A stretch of 64,000 nucleotides of DNA from Firmicutes bacterium TM09-10 (GTDB taxonomy: Bacteria > Bacillota > Clostridia > Lachnospirales > Lachnospiraceae): NCBI GenBank assembly GCA_003481005.1, contig QUKC01000007.1, positions 62,001 through 126,000 of the forward strand, read 5' to 3'. Shown here one piece after another: positions 24,599-33,376 of the stretch. The translations under genes and the position numbers were made by a program. The stretch's first letter is position 1, and every line of letters begins with the position of its first letter. The notes below the pieces were generated by a model. The model ran no database searches. It was not told where the DNA came from and saw only the letters and a list, made by a program, of their open reading frames with translations.

Positions 24599-26143
24599 AT
24601 GAGCGGAGCGGAAACAACGACAAGCAGTGAAAAAAATAAACGGGTAATCCTGAATATTATAACGGCAATTGGATATCAGGTTGTCATTGCGGTGTTTGGT
24701 CTGGTACTTCCCAGACTGTATCTGGTTAATTTTGGCTCAGAGGTAAATGGACTCAACAGCACCATAAAAAATATTTTTGCATATCTGTCCCTTCTGGAGG
24801 CGGGGGTTGGACTCTCGGCACAGTATTCCCTGTATGGACCTGTAGCAAAGGGCGATACCGGGAGCATCAATGGGATTTTGTCTGCAACACGCAGGTTTTA
24901 TCTGAAGACGAGCGTGGCATATACTGCGATTACAGTTGGATTTGCGCTGTTATATCCGCTGATTATAAAAACGGAGCTGGATTATTTTACGGTCTGCTGC
25001 ATCATCCTGCTGTATGGTGTGCCTGGAATCGTACTGTTTTCGCTGCGGGGAAAGTACAATGCATTTCTTGAGGTAGAGGGAAAGAAATATGTCGTGACAT
25101 CCCTGGCGATGGTCACAATGGTCATTTCCAATCTGTTAAAGCTGATTTTTCTGATGATTTCTGACAATCTGCTTCTGATCCAGGCCACCTACTGTGTACC
25201 TTCGATCGTTCAGGTTGTTTTTATCATCTTTTATGTGCGGAAGCATTATCGGTGGATCGACTGGAAGGCAGAGCCGGATCACAGTGCTCTGGCCCAGAAA
25301 AACTCTGTTCTGATCCATCAGATTTCTTCCTGTTTATTTTCCAATACGGATACGGTTATTATTTCTTTTATGTGCGGAATGAATTATGCCAGCGTATATG
25401 CGGTATTTTCGCTGTTTTTTGCAAATTTCCAACAGCTGATTACGGCATTTTCCAATGGAGTGACGTTTCGGTTCGGACAGTTGTATCATAGCAGCCGAGA
25501 GCAGTTTGAACGGGCGTTTGAATGGTATGAATCCCTGTATTATATGTTTGTGTTCTGGGTCTATACGGTGATTACGGCATTTTTGATGCCCATCATCCGT
25601 CTGTATACCAGCGGAATAGCGGATGCGTCGATCTATGACAGCAAGAAGATACTGCTTTTGTTTGCGGCATGGTCGATCCTGTCCTGTGTGGAAATGCCGC
25701 TGATCCAGCTGCAATCCATCGCCGGAAAATTTGATGACACGAAAGGACAGGCTGTCCGGGAAATGGTCATCAATATCCTGGTCTCATTGATCTTGACCTG
25801 GCGGATCGGAATTGCAGGCTGTCTGATAGGAACCCTGGCTGCACTTACCTATCGGACCATAGCGCTTTCCCGGTACATGTTCGGTAATGTCCGTCCGGGA
25901 AATGCAAAACGGAGCATAAAAAAGGTCGCAGTCAATGCGGCAGTTGCAGCAGTCGTGTTATGGATACTCGGGCTGGACGGCTGCAGGGCGGTCAATTACT
26001 TTTATGTTGCGGGAATTGCAGTATTAAATTCCCTGTGGATTGCGGCACTCTATCTCCTGGTGAATGTTTTAACAAATTTAGAGGAATCTAAAGACCTGTG
26101 GAAAGAATGGAACAGGTGGCTGAAAATGCGATCCAAGAGGTGA
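24599..26143 (+). CDS. Wzx-type oligosaccharide flippase
   Basis: A 514-residue protein with about 12-14 hydrophobic helices of the MVF/MATE-like polysaccharide transporter superfamily. NIITAIGYQVVIAVFGLVLPRLYL starts helix 1, and LVNFGSEVNGLNSTIKNIFAYLSLLEAGVG is the typical first-loop segment of Gram-positive Wzx proteins. It should flip undecaprenyl-diphosphate-linked repeat units across the membrane for the Wzy polymerase encoded next. The ribosome binding site is rather far from the ATG (AGGAAAAC), so the start is only moderately sure. Confidence 0.87.
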   Translation: MSGAETTTSSEKNKRVILNIITAIGYQVVIAVFGLVLPRLYLVNFGSEVNGLNSTIKNIFAYLSLLEAGVGLSAQYSLYGPVAKGDTGSINGILSATRRFYLKTSVAYTAITVGFALLYPLIIKTELDYFTVCCIILLYGVPGIVLFSLRGKYNAFLEVEGKKYVVTSLAMVTMVISNLLKLIFLMISDNLLLIQATYCVPSIVQVVFIIFYVRKHYRWIDWKAEPDHSALAQKNSVLIHQISSCLFSNTDTVIISFMCGMNYASVYAVFSLFFANFQQLITAFSNGVTFRFGQLYHSSREQFERAFEWYESLYYMFVFWVYTVITAFLMPIIRLYTSGIADASIYDSKKILLLFAAWSILSCVEMPLIQLQSIAGKFDDTKGQAVREMVINILVSLILTWRIGIAGCLIGTLAALTYRTIALSRYMFGNVRPGNAKRSIKKVAVNAAVAAVVLWILGLDGCRAVNYFYVAGIAVLNSLWIAALYLLVNVLTNLEESKDLWKEWNRWLKMRSKR

Positions 26144-26165
26144 CAGACTGATAAGGAGTTTGCGG

Positions 26166-27548
26166 TTGCGTACTTTATCTGAAATTATCGTAAAAAAAGA
26201 CTACACAGCGAAGCAAAAGCCACGCCCCTTTTTGGATCAGAACAATCCAGTTATCCAGAAAGGGCTGCGGCTCTGCTTTATTTTTCTGTTGACAGCCGCA
26301 GGTCTGGGAGAATGGAAAACGTTAAACACTATGCTTGGCGGTCTGCCGAAGGCGATCACAGCCGGTATCATTTGTATGACTATAGCATATGCGATCATTT
26401 TTCCGGATCTGAAACGCTTCAAACAGCTGAAAGGACCTACGCTGTTTTACATGTCCCTGATCACAGCTCTGCTTTTGTGGTCCATGGTGATCTGGATTTT
26501 GAATTTTATGAATCTCTCCTCCATGATTCGGGGCTGTTCCAAAGTGATCTTCCAGAGCATTGCAATTTTGACGGCTGTTTCCGGTGTGTACCTGTTTGGG
26601 TCAGAAGCAGTGGATCTGTTTGCAGTCTCCATGTGCCTGGCAAACGGTGCGATCATGGTATTGGAGATTCCATCCTTTGGTATTGCAGCGAGTATACAGT
26701 CCCTGATCACCTGTCTGGTGACCTTCGGCGAAGCAGAGGGCTACGCAAGAAATCTGGAGATCCATGATATTACCTTTGTTTTCGGACAGCTGGTGCTCTA
26801 TTATGTGGTGTTTGCACCGAAAGATACACGCAGGGAAAGAAAAAAGCGCTGGCGGATGATCTTACTGTGTACCTTTTTCTTTCTGGTCGGAATGAAGCGG
26901 ATCGCCATTCCGGCAGTCGTTCTTTTCGTTGTGTATTCGTTTTTTTTGAAAAATAAAAAGTTTTTAAAGCCCTTTCTGATCCTACAGGGTCTTTTGTGGG
27001 TTGCGTTCTTTTTCCTGTATATTTACGGGGTTCGGACGGGAGAAGTGTCAAAGATTATGAATATGGTCGGAATCGACATGATGGGGCGTGATTATTTGTG
27101 GCAGCTTGTCGGAGAGCATTATGATTTTTCCATCGGCTATATGGGACACGGTTTTGAATATGTGGATTCGATCGTTGCAGGCTGGTACAGCTCCGGCCTG
27201 ATCAACCATCCCTATCCATTTCACAATGATATTTTGAAAGTATTTGTGGAAATGGGTTTCCTGGGCTTTGTATTGTGGTCCGGCATCCAGTATGTGATAG
27301 GTCCGATTTTCTGGACGAAGTATGCGGATAACAACACGGCGCTTTTGTATATGGCGGATCTTGGATATATGACGATCACTTATCTGACGGATAATACGGC
27401 ATTTTATTTCTGGAGCACGATGGCGTTGCGGATTATTGTACTTTCTTATGCTGAAAAACGGCATCAGCCGCCCAAGAAGGAGATCTGGAAGCCCAAAAGC
27501 AGGGCGGAAATGCAGGAACAGATCCGAAGCATGATGCAGGAGGGATAA
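26166..27548 (+). CDS. Wzy-like O-antigen/capsule polymerase
   Basis: A 460-residue membrane protein with about ten hydrophobic segments and one long outer loop. The region GWYSSGLINHPYPFHNDILKVFVEMGFLG matches the conserved H-N-x-[FIL]-L-x3-x-E-x-G signature of O-antigen polymerases/ligases (PF04932-like). It should join flipped repeat units into polymer. TTG at 26166 is preferred, since AAGGAG lies 7 bases upstream; a TTG two codons earlier is too close. Its position after the flippase supports the call. Confidence 0.78.
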   Translation: MRTLSEIIVKKDYTAKQKPRPFLDQNNPVIQKGLRLCFIFLLTAAGLGEWKTLNTMLGGLPKAITAGIICMTIAYAIIFPDLKRFKQLKGPTLFYMSLITALLLWSMVIWILNFMNLSSMIRGCSKVIFQSIAILTAVSGVYLFGSEAVDLFAVSMCLANGAIMVLEIPSFGIAASIQSLITCLVTFGEAEGYARNLEIHDITFVFGQLVLYYVVFAPKDTRRERKKRWRMILLCTFFFLVGMKRIAIPAVVLFVVYSFFLKNKKFLKPFLILQGLLWVAFFFLYIYGVRTGEVSKIMNMVGIDMMGRDYLWQLVGEHYDFSIGYMGHGFEYVDSIVAGWYSSGLINHPYPFHNDILKVFVEMGFLGFVLWSGIQYVIGPIFWTKYADNNTALLYMADLGYMTITYLTDNTAFYFWSTMALRIIVLSYAEKRHQPPKKEIWKPKSRAEMQEQIRSMMQEG

Positions 27549-27566
27549 AGAGGAGGAGAAAACCAA

Positions 27567-28583
27567 ATGAAGACACCAGGGATTTCCTTTGTGATTCCGG
27601 TTTACAATATGGAGCGTTATCTGCCCCGGGTCATCCAATGTCTGAAAGCGCAGACAATGCCCGGGTTCGAGGCGATTTTCGTCAATGACGGTTCCAGGGA
27701 CAACAGCCTTGCGATCTGTAAGAGGGCTGTCTCAGAGGATCCGCGGTTTCGGGTCATCGATCAGCCCAACAAAGGTGTGGCAAAGGCGCGGAATGCAGCG
27801 CTGGATGCAGCACGGGGCGAATATGTCTGTTTTCTGGACCCGGACGACTGGGTGGAGCCTGACATGGCGCAGGTGTTATATGAGGCTGCAAAAAAGGAAA
27901 ACGCAGATATCGTGATGTTTGGAATTTACAATGATTATTACGATAAGAACGGCAACTGTGTGAAGACGTTGATCGATGGTCCTGCGCTTTGCGGCGTATA
28001 TCGGGGAAAACCGTTTCAAGAGCATTTTGATGTGCTGGCATCCTACTATCTGGTTGCCACGAAAATGCTGCGCAGGGCGTGTATTGAGGCAGCCCATCTG
28101 AGATTTCCGGAGCGGACACTCGGGGAGGATGGTCTGTTTTATGTAGCGTTTATGCGGCAGAATCCGTCCTGCCTGGTAGCGATCCAAAAGCCGCTGTATC
28201 ATTACACGTTTGCGCGCAACGCGTCACTTTCCAACTCCTGGCATCCGGAGCGGCTGCAGGACAATTTTTATTTAAGCGATGCGGTCTGGAGCGTGGTAGA
28301 GGACTGGGGGCTGCAGGACAGCGAAATGCATCGGAAGAAAGCCTGTTACTGTACGGTGCGCGATTTGCAGCTCGGCATTAAAAATGTCTGCAGCGGTCCT
28401 TTGTCTGCCAAAGAGCGGACAGCCTGGCTGCAAAAAACGGTGAAGCTGCCGCGGGTGGAAAACGCAATAAAAAATACTGCAGTAAAGAGCTTTCACAGCA
28501 GAAATGACCGGATTAAGCTGCTTTTATTAAAGCTCCATCAGTATAGGACGGTGATCTGGCTTTCCAGTCAGAGACACCGTTGA
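27567..28583 (+). CDS. GT2 glycosyltransferase
   Basis: A 338-residue GT-A enzyme: ISFVIPVYNMERYL at the start, VNDGS at 38-42, LDPDDW as the DXD-type metal site and LGEDGLFY as the downstream acidic motif. No membrane helix. It should transfer one sugar of the repeat unit. AGGAGG lies about 9 bases before the ATG. The DXD is DPD rather than the usual DSD. Confidence 0.88.
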   Translation: MKTPGISFVIPVYNMERYLPRVIQCLKAQTMPGFEAIFVNDGSRDNSLAICKRAVSEDPRFRVIDQPNKGVAKARNAALDAARGEYVCFLDPDDWVEPDMAQVLYEAAKKENADIVMFGIYNDYYDKNGNCVKTLIDGPALCGVYRGKPFQEHFDVLASYYLVATKMLRRACIEAAHLRFPERTLGEDGLFYVAFMRQNPSCLVAIQKPLYHYTFARNASLSNSWHPERLQDNFYLSDAVWSVVEDWGLQDSEMHRKKACYCTVRDLQLGIKNVCSGPLSAKERTAWLQKTVKLPRVENAIKNTAVKSFHSRNDRIKLLLLKLHQYRTVIWLSSQRHR

Positions 28584-28614
28584 CAGGCAAACCGGAAAAA
28601 GGATGAGAGGAAAC

Positions 28615-29838
28615 ATGAGAAAAGTTGTAAGAGCGCTGTGTTATCTGAAGGAACTATGCCTGATGGCCTTTTTTAAGCTGTTCGGTGTAGTCTGCAGGTG
28701 CTGCAGTGCCAAATATCGGGAGCTGTGGCTGGTATGTGAGCGCGGAAACGATGCGCGGGATAACGGTTACTGGTTTTACCGGTATTTAAAAGAAAAGCAT
28801 CCGGAAATCAATGCGCGTTATGTGATCGAGACAGACAGTGCTGACCGGGCGAAAATCGAGGCGTTGGGAGGAATGGTTCCGAGAGGGAGCTTTTCTCATT
28901 ATCTGGCGTATTATTGCGCGGATTTTCTGATCGGTACCCATGTACAGCCCTGTGCGCCGGATCTGATTTTATTTTATCATCTTGCAGGAAAAGGAATCCG
29001 GGCGAGGGGAAAACAGGTTTTTTTGCAGCATGGCATCATTAAGGATGAAATGGAATGGCTGCACCGTAAAAATATGTATATGGATCTGTTTATCTGCGGA
29101 GCGAAGCCGGAATATGAATACATCCGCGATACGTTCGGATATCCGGAACACGTGCCGCAGTATGTGGGGCTGGCGCGGTTTGATAATTTGATCCGGGCAG
29201 AGGGCAAAGAGAAGATGATTCTTGTTATGCCGACCTGGCGCGGTTCCCATTATCCGACCGGGGAGGCGTTTCGAAAAACAGCGTACTATGAGCATTTCCA
29301 GTCTTTGTTATGCTGTAAGGAACTGGAACAGCTTTTGGAACAGCAGGATTATCGGCTCGTTTTTTATCCTCATATTGAAATGCAGAAGGACAGCCGGAGG
29401 TTTGAATCGGGCTCGGACCGGATCACAATCGTGTCGAAGGAGACCCATGATGTGCAGAAACTTCTGATGGACTGTGCACTCCTGGTGACGGATTATTCCA
29501 GTGTCTTTTTTGATGTGGCGTTTTTGCGCAAGCCTGTTGTGTATTATCAGTTTGACGAAGAAGAGTTTCATAAATATCATTACCAGAAGGGGTATTTCGA
29601 TTTCCGAAGGGACGGGTTTGGACCGGTATGTACGACACAGGAAGCGCTGCTGGAGGCCCTGACGGAAAGCTTTGAAAACGGCATGGAGATGCAGACAGAA
29701 TATGCGCAGCGTACAGAGCGGTTTTTCCCGCTGCATGACGGAAATAACTGCCGGCGGACGTTTGAAGCGATTGTAAGGCTGAAGGAAAGGAATAAAAAAC
29801 ATGCTGCGGAATCAGAGAGCTTATCAGTTAATTTATGA
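28615..29838 (+). CDS. CDP-glycerol glycerophosphotransferase-like protein (TagF/TagB family)
   Basis: A 407-residue GT-B protein of the PF04464 family. VFLQHGIIKDEMEW carries the catalytic His near the active site; MPTWRGSHYP, FYPHIEM and VTDYSSVFFDVAFLRKPVVYYQFD are the CDP-glycerol-binding blocks of TagF. These enzymes add glycerol phosphate, or sometimes ribitol phosphate, from CDP-alditols to wall polymers. Inside a Wzx/Wzy locus it probably puts a glycerol-phosphate group on the repeat unit. No CDP-glycerol synthase (TagD) is in the window. The ATG at 28615 is chosen because GAGAGGAAAC precedes it. Confidence 0.9.
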   Translation: MRKVVRALCYLKELCLMAFFKLFGVVCRCCSAKYRELWLVCERGNDARDNGYWFYRYLKEKHPEINARYVIETDSADRAKIEALGGMVPRGSFSHYLAYYCADFLIGTHVQPCAPDLILFYHLAGKGIRARGKQVFLQHGIIKDEMEWLHRKNMYMDLFICGAKPEYEYIRDTFGYPEHVPQYVGLARFDNLIRAEGKEKMILVMPTWRGSHYPTGEAFRKTAYYEHFQSLLCCKELEQLLEQQDYRLVFYPHIEMQKDSRRFESGSDRITIVSKETHDVQKLLMDCALLVTDYSSVFFDVAFLRKPVVYYQFDEEEFHKYHYQKGYFDFRRDGFGPVCTTQEALLEALTESFENGMEMQTEYAQRTERFFPLHDGNNCRRTFEAIVRLKERNKKHAAESESLSVNL

Positions 29839-31018
29839 CTGGACGAAAAACCGCTGCGCCGCTGCAGTCGGCGCGTGGGGCGGAAGAATGGTCGGACGGG
29901 CCGCTGTCGGTCTGCTTGGATGCTTAAAAAAAGAACGAATGAGCGAGGATGCGCTTTTGCAGGCGGCAGAGATGGCGAAAAAATGCTATCTCAGACCGGC
30001 AGCAGATACAGATGGCTGGCAGGCACTGCAGCCCTTTGGGCAGACGGAAGTCCTTGTTTCCGTCATCGTTCCGGTGCATAACGGGGAGAAGGATTTAAAG
30101 CAGTGTCTGAACAGCATTCTGGCGCAGGAGTGCGGCAGTACAGTGGAAATTATTGCAGTCAACGACAATTCTACAGACAGCAGTAGCGATATCCTGGAGG
30201 AATATGCAAACTGGGGAGAAGTCAGAATGGTTGAGCTGACAAAAGAAACCGGTGGAAGTGCAGCGAAGGCACGCAATGCCGGGATTTTGCAGGCAAAAGG
30301 AGAATATCTTCTGTTTGTGGACTGTGACGATGTGCTGCTGCCGGGAGCGATTTCGGCGCTTTTGCAGAAAGCGCAGCAGACCGGTGCGGATATCGTGCAG
30401 GGCGGCTGGCAGTATCTGGATGGAGACGGGGAATTTGGGGCGGCACAGCGGTTTGCAGAACATATTTATGAAAAACGCACGGCATATGACTGTCTGGATT
30501 TGCCGGGGACTCCGTGGGCGAAGCTGTATCGTCGGCGCCTGTTTGATGAGATCCGGTTTCCGGCAGGATATACCTGCTTTGAGGATGCGGTCATCCATTT
30601 TCTGATTTTTCCGGCAACGGAAAAGATCGCTTCCATTTCGCAGGTGGTCTATGCATGGCGAAGAAATGCAAACGGAATTACGTTTACCTCCCAGGGAACA
30701 AAAAAGGCGGTGCAGGCATACTGGATCGTGGAAGAGCTGTTGGAGCAGCACAGAAGGATCCGGCAGCCATGGGACGAGCTGTTTTATCGAAATCTGACGC
30801 TGCAGCTGTCGAATTACTGTTATGTGTGTGTGGCCGGGCTTACGGAAGAAGAAAAACAGGGCGTATTTGCCTGTTGTTGTCTGCTTTACCAAAAAAATGC
30901 GGGAGATTATGAAGCAAAACATGCGCCGTTTGCAGTCCGGACAGCGCACCGGGCGCTGATGACCTCAGAGTATGGACTGTGGAAGCTGCAGGGAAAGTGG
31001 TTTCCGTTGATTGCATAA
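29801..31018 (+). CDS. GT2 glycosyltransferase with N-terminal extension
   Basis: The 405-residue protein overlaps the previous gene by 38 bases. An N-terminal extension of about 85 residues, with an Ala/Gly-rich amphipathic stretch that may touch the membrane, precedes the GT-A core: VSVIVPVHNGE at about 86-96, VNDNS, VDCDD for the metal site and CFEDAV for the acidic motif. It transfers a sugar to the growing unit. The overlap suggests translational coupling with the glycerophosphotransferase. Confidence 0.86.
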   Translation: MLRNQRAYQLIYDWTKNRCAAAVGAWGGRMVGRAAVGLLGCLKKERMSEDALLQAAEMAKKCYLRPAADTDGWQALQPFGQTEVLVSVIVPVHNGEKDLKQCLNSILAQECGSTVEIIAVNDNSTDSSSDILEEYANWGEVRMVELTKETGGSAAKARNAGILQAKGEYLLFVDCDDVLLPGAISALLQKAQQTGADIVQGGWQYLDGDGEFGAAQRFAEHIYEKRTAYDCLDLPGTPWAKLYRRRLFDEIRFPAGYTCFEDAVIHFLIFPATEKIASISQVVYAWRRNANGITFTSQGTKKAVQAYWIVEELLEQHRRIRQPWDELFYRNLTLQLSNYCYVCVAGLTEEEKQGVFACCCLLYQKNAGDYEAKHAPFAVRTAHRALMTSEYGLWKLQGKWFPLIA

Positions 31019-31047
31019 TAAGTAGGGACGGAAAGGACAAAAAAAGG

Positions 31048-32193
31048 ATGATCAGAATTTTGCAGTCTGTGAGCAATATGGATCGTGGCGGAATCGAGAC
31101 GATGCTGATGAATTATTACCGGCATCTGGATCGGGATCAGTTCCAGTTTGATTTTCTGGTAAATAAAGAAAAACCGGGATTTTTTGATGATGAGGTGCGT
31201 TCTCTGGGTGGTCGTATTTTTATGGGACCGGGACTGAGCCCCTTAAAGTATCCGGAATATCTGCGCTATATGAAGACACTTCTTGACCGGGAAAAAGAAA
31301 TTAAGGTGCTGCATGCCCATAACGAGGCGATGGAATTTTATGCGTTAGAGGGAGCAAAAAAGGCGGGATTTCCGGTTCGAATTGCCCATGCCCATAATAC
31401 GCATCTGCCCCATGGACTGAAGCTGCCGGTCAAGTTGGTTTGTAAGGCCATGATTCCGGGAGCAGCGACGGATTATTTTGCATGCGGGAGAGAAGCCGGA
31501 ATCTATTATTTCGGTGAAAAGCGATGGAATGAGAGCGGTGTGCTGATCCATAATGCCATCGATCTGGAGCGGTTTGGCTACCGCAGCGAGGTACGCACCA
31601 GACTTCGCCGGGAATATCAGCTGGAGGATAAGCTGGTGGTCGGTTCTGTGGCGCGGTTTATGGTACAGAAAAATCATACCCGGATGCTGGAACAGTTTGC
31701 CTGTCTGAAAAAAATATATCCGAACAGCCATCTGCTGCTGGCAGGAGAAGGCGAGCTGCAGGCTGCCATGGAAGAAAAGGCAAAACGACTTGGAATTTAT
31801 GACAGCGTTTCGTTTCTCGGCGTGCAAAAGGATACCTCGATCTGGTATCAGGCGATGGATGTTTTCCTGATGCCGTCTTTATTTGAGGGGCTGCCGGTTG
31901 TCGGAATCGAAGCGCAGGCATCCGGATTGCCGTGTGTGTTCTCGGATACGATTACGGATGAAATCATCCTTTCAGACAGGGCGGTTCGGCTGAGCCTGGA
32001 GCAGTCGGATGAGGTCTGGGCAAAGGAACTGATCAGGCTGGGAACGGCTGACAGGGACAGAGCAGAGGGACGCAGCGTTGTACGCAGCGCGGGCTACGAT
32101 ATTGTGGAAGAAACAAAGCGTCTGCAGGAAATTTATGTGAGCCTGATTGAGAAGCAGAGTGGGCATTCTATTGTCATGAATAAGGGCGAGTGA
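31048..32193 (+). CDS. GT4 family glycosyltransferase
   Basis: A 381-residue GT-B enzyme of the EpsF/CapM group: MIRILQSVSNMDRGGIETMLMNYYR at the start, HAHNEAMEFYAL in the acceptor half, VGSVARFMVQKNH and the E-x7-E motif PSLFEGLPVVGIEAQASG in the donor half. It is the last plus-strand gene of the locus. The final codons (HSIVMNKGE) are encoded by the half copy of the interspersed palindrome at 32163-32181, so the C-terminus was probably remodelled by that element. ATG 31048 is chosen for homology; AAAGGA lies 10 bases upstream. Confidence 0.88.
   Translation: MIRILQSVSNMDRGGIETMLMNYYRHLDRDQFQFDFLVNKEKPGFFDDEVRSLGGRIFMGPGLSPLKYPEYLRYMKTLLDREKEIKVLHAHNEAMEFYALEGAKKAGFPVRIAHAHNTHLPHGLKLPVKLVCKAMIPGAATDYFACGREAGIYYFGEKRWNESGVLIHNAIDLERFGYRSEVRTRLRREYQLEDKLVVGSVARFMVQKNHTRMLEQFACLKKIYPNSHLLLAGEGELQAAMEEKAKRLGIYDSVSFLGVQKDTSIWYQAMDVFLMPSLFEGLPVVGIEAQASGLPCVFSDTITDEIILSDRAVRLSLEQSDEVWAKELIRLGTADRDRAEGRSVVRSAGYDIVEETKRLQEIYVSLIEKQSGHSIVMNKGE
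32163..32181 (-). repeat. Half copy (E) of the interspersed palindrome, inside the GT4 3' end
   Basis: On the minus strand 32181-32163 reads ATTCATGACAATAGAATGC, identical to the left flank and left arm of the full elements at 33331, 53170, 58480 and 63001. The right arm is missing. As in the other copies, a stem-loop precedes it on the same strand (32212-32185). Confidence 0.75.
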
Positions 32194-32212
32194 AAAGTTT
32201 CACTCGCCTTTT
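32185..32212. terminator. Bidirectional terminator between convergent glycan genes
   Basis: An 11-bp perfect stem (32185-32195 with 32198-32208), which also contains both stop codons, is followed by four T residues on the plus strand. On the minus strand the bases after it read CTTATT, a weaker tail. It separates the main locus from the two minus-strand genes. Confidence 0.85.
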
Positions 32213-33306
32213 CCGATGCTCCGATAAATCCGTGCTGTGATCTCATCCACTTTTTCTTCTGCTTTTTTCCGAAAGACCACCCGGTATATTTTCTGATACA
32301 GCGTATCGACAAGATACCCTGCACAGGTGATGCAAAGGGTTACGATAGCCAGGTAGCCAAGGGACGCAGTCAGGCTTCCAAAACGGGAAAGCGCAATTTT
32401 TTCCCAGAGAAATGCGCGGATAAAATCGCTGTCATGCAGCAAATATACGCCAAAAGAAAGCGGGGCGATCGCAAGGATGATTTTTTTCGGGCGATTGCCC
32501 TGAATTTTGATATTCTGGAAGAACAAAAAGAAGCAAACGGATGCGAAAAACACGGTCGGAGACTGGTATCCGCCGAGTGTGTCGAGCATTCCTTCCAGTC
32601 CCATCCGTGCTTCGATCCCGGAGGCAGAGATTCGCACCAGAACAGAGAGCAGGGAAAAGACAACATAAAGGAGCAGACAGAGGGCTGAGGACAGTCGGAT
32701 CTGATATATGGAAATGTATGCGGCGGTAAAATAAAGAACGAAAAACCATACATAACTATAGCCGTTTTCCACCCGTGCCGTGTCGGACCAGAAGCAGATC
32801 GTTTGCCATAGGCTGAATAGGAGAAAGAGCAGGAGCAGCATAAAACGGTGCTGCGCCCTCGTGAGGAAAGCGATTATTTTATTTAACAGCGGGATCGCAA
32901 GATACAATATGAAATAGCAGGAGCAAAACCAGTATACACAGGAGGTGGTCGGAAAAACAGCACGCAGCAGAGTGCCTGCAGATAGAGAGGAAGAACCGGC
33001 AAACAGACCGATCACAAAGGTCAGCAGAGAATAAAACAGCACCTGTATTTCGATTCGAAACAGGCGGGATGCTTTAGTTTTGGACTGCCACATAAAATAG
33101 CCGGTCAGCATGACAAAGCAATTGGTAGAGACACGTCCGAGCATGAACAGGAGCCAGTAAATAAAATAGGGAAACGTTCCGGGAGCAGCGGTTGTTCCCA
33201 GACCGCCGTGACCGATCCCGTGCATGAGTACGATCATCATCATGGAAAGAATCCGCAGCAGTTCAAAGCCTGCATGGCGGGAGGAATGATCTGATTGCTG
33301 AGTCAT
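32200..33306 (-). CDS. Acyltransferase-3 family membrane protein
   Basis: A 368-residue membrane protein with about ten hydrophobic segments. GFELLRILSMMMIVLMHGIGHGG contains the R-x10-H catalytic-type motif, and FVMLTGYFMW follows. It probably O-acetylates a surface glycan and is the second such protein close to the polysaccharide locus. AGGAGGG lies in front of the ATG, but part of it sits in the small hairpin AAACCC/GGGTTT (33311-33329), which could limit translation. The interspersed palindrome copy A lies immediately upstream. Confidence 0.83.
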   Translation of the reverse strand: MTQQSDHSSRHAGFELLRILSMMMIVLMHGIGHGGLGTTAAPGTFPYFIYWLLFMLGRVSTNCFVMLTGYFMWQSKTKASRLFRIEIQVLFYSLLTFVIGLFAGSSSLSAGTLLRAVFPTTSCVYWFCSCYFILYLAIPLLNKIIAFLTRAQHRFMLLLLFLLFSLWQTICFWSDTARVENGYSYVWFFVLYFTAAYISIYQIRLSSALCLLLYVVFSLLSVLVRISASGIEARMGLEGMLDTLGGYQSPTVFFASVCFFLFFQNIKIQGNRPKKIILAIAPLSFGVYLLHDSDFIRAFLWEKIALSRFGSLTASLGYLAIVTLCITCAGYLVDTLYQKIYRVVFRKKAEEKVDEITARIYRSIGKGE

Positions 33307-33330
33307 CGTAAAACCCTCCTTTTGGGTTTA

Positions 33331-33371
33331 ATTCATGACAATAGAATGCTCGCAGAGCGTGCATTCTATTG
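33331..33371. repeat. Interspersed palindromic element, copy A
   Basis: ATTCATGA (33331-33338) precedes an imperfect 33-bp palindrome (33339-33371): arms CAATAGAATGC and GCATTCTATTG, a T-T mismatch, inner pairs CGC/GCG and loop AGA. It lies 5 bases beyond the stop codon of the minus-strand glycosyltransferase and just before the acyltransferase ribosome binding site. A small hairpin (33311-33329) sits beside the ATTCATGA flank, as stem-loops do in the other copies. Confidence 0.85.
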
Positions 33372-33376
33372 TTGCG

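Noticed and set aside
32185..32212. GAGTGAAA/TTTCACTC stem as a further copy of the TTACAGTTCACTCG family
   Set aside because: Only eight bases are shared and TTACAG is missing; a normal terminator explains it.
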